Source: Streptomyces sp. NRRL F-6492 (GTDB taxonomy: Bacteria; Actinomycetota; Actinomycetes; Streptomycetales; Streptomycetaceae). Taken from it: 61,604 nucleotides of DNA. Shown in pieces: positions 61,510 through 61,604 of this stretch (position 1 is the stretch's first letter; each line of letters starts with the position of its first letter). The stretch lies in assembly GCF_001280125.1 (NCBI RefSeq), contig NZ_LGEG01000223.1, forward strand, positions 1-61,604. Reading direction: 5' to 3'. Below the pieces are notes generated by a model. The model was given only the letters and a program-made list of their open reading frames with translations, had not been told where the DNA came from and searched no databases. A program made the translations under genes and the position numbers.

Positions 61510-61604
61510 GAGGTTGTCTCACATGGTCTGAGCTGCATGGGGCATGATGGCGCTTGTGGCTGTCGATCTTTCCTCTCGTCTTGTTCCTGACGGGTTGTGG
61601 GCTC
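61510..61604 (+). mobile_element. Start of an IS5-like transposase, cut by window end
   Basis: An open frame from ATG 61544 (or 61547) reads M-A-L-V-A-V-D-L-S-S-R-L-V-P-D-G-L-W. This resembles the N-terminus of Streptomyces IS5-family transposases (L-V-P-D-x-L-W). AGGTTGTCTCA at 61511 could be its left terminal repeat. The rest is outside the window. Confidence 0.6.

Overview
The window is high-G+C actinobacterial DNA, almost certainly a Streptomyces or close relative. Third codon positions are nearly always G or C, GTG and TTG starts are frequent, and many typical Streptomyces families are present (SARP, DUF397/DUF5753, RsbW-like ATPases, ECF41 sigma factor).

Positions 1-34 kb look like ordinary chromosome. 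They hold a secreted tachylectin-like protein (5' end outside the window), a myo-inositol catabolism cluster (TIM-barrel isomerase/dehydratase divergent from iolC-iolB-iolD-mmsA), small regulators, a broken DUF5753 regulator, a resolvase-like fragment overlapping an RsbW-like ATPase, and an unusual extracytoplasmic hydrolase-ABC ATPase fusion with its permease. Next come a VWA lipoprotein, a SARP / GAF-PucR regulator pair beside a transposase-derived protein that has lost a catalytic motif, a uricase C-terminal remnant, a secreted CYTH-like protein, a phytase-like esterase, and an ECF41 sigma factor with its FAD oxidoreductase partner and a matching promoter.

At 34,376-34,428 lies the 3' half of a tRNA-Arg(TCT) gene without its 5' half, as left at one end of an integrated element. 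Base composition drops immediately to its right. The island (34.4-46.8 kb) carries a three-gene translationally coupled operon (610-aa ATPase, 479-aa protein, 1678-aa FtsK-like protein) whose sizes and order resemble the Dnd restriction module DptF-DptG-DptH. No phosphorothioation genes are present. Instead it is flanked by a C5-cytosine methyltransferase (dcm) and a Vsr endonuclease, with a second, decayed vsr copy just downstream of dcm. This is the strongest candidate here for an undescribed defence arrangement.

From 47.2 kb G+C rises again. A second-type glutamyl-tRNA synthetase converges on a minus-strand operon of about nine genes: two glycosyltransferases, a SpoT-like HD hydrolase, a TobZ/NodU-type carbamoyltransferase, two radical SAM enzymes (one MoaA-like), a nucleotidyltransferase-like protein, a 2-hydroxyacid dehydrogenase and an RsbW-like ATPase. 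It faces a plus-strand regulator-oxidoreductase-flavoprotein operon. Together they look like an uncharacterised biosynthetic cluster for a carbamoylated glycosylated small molecule, in which the tRNA synthetase could be a resistance copy or a tRNA-charging enzyme.

The right edge holds eleven 15-bp palindromes. Within each of four groups they recur at exactly 24 bp. They are followed by the start of an IS5-like transposase cut by the window end.
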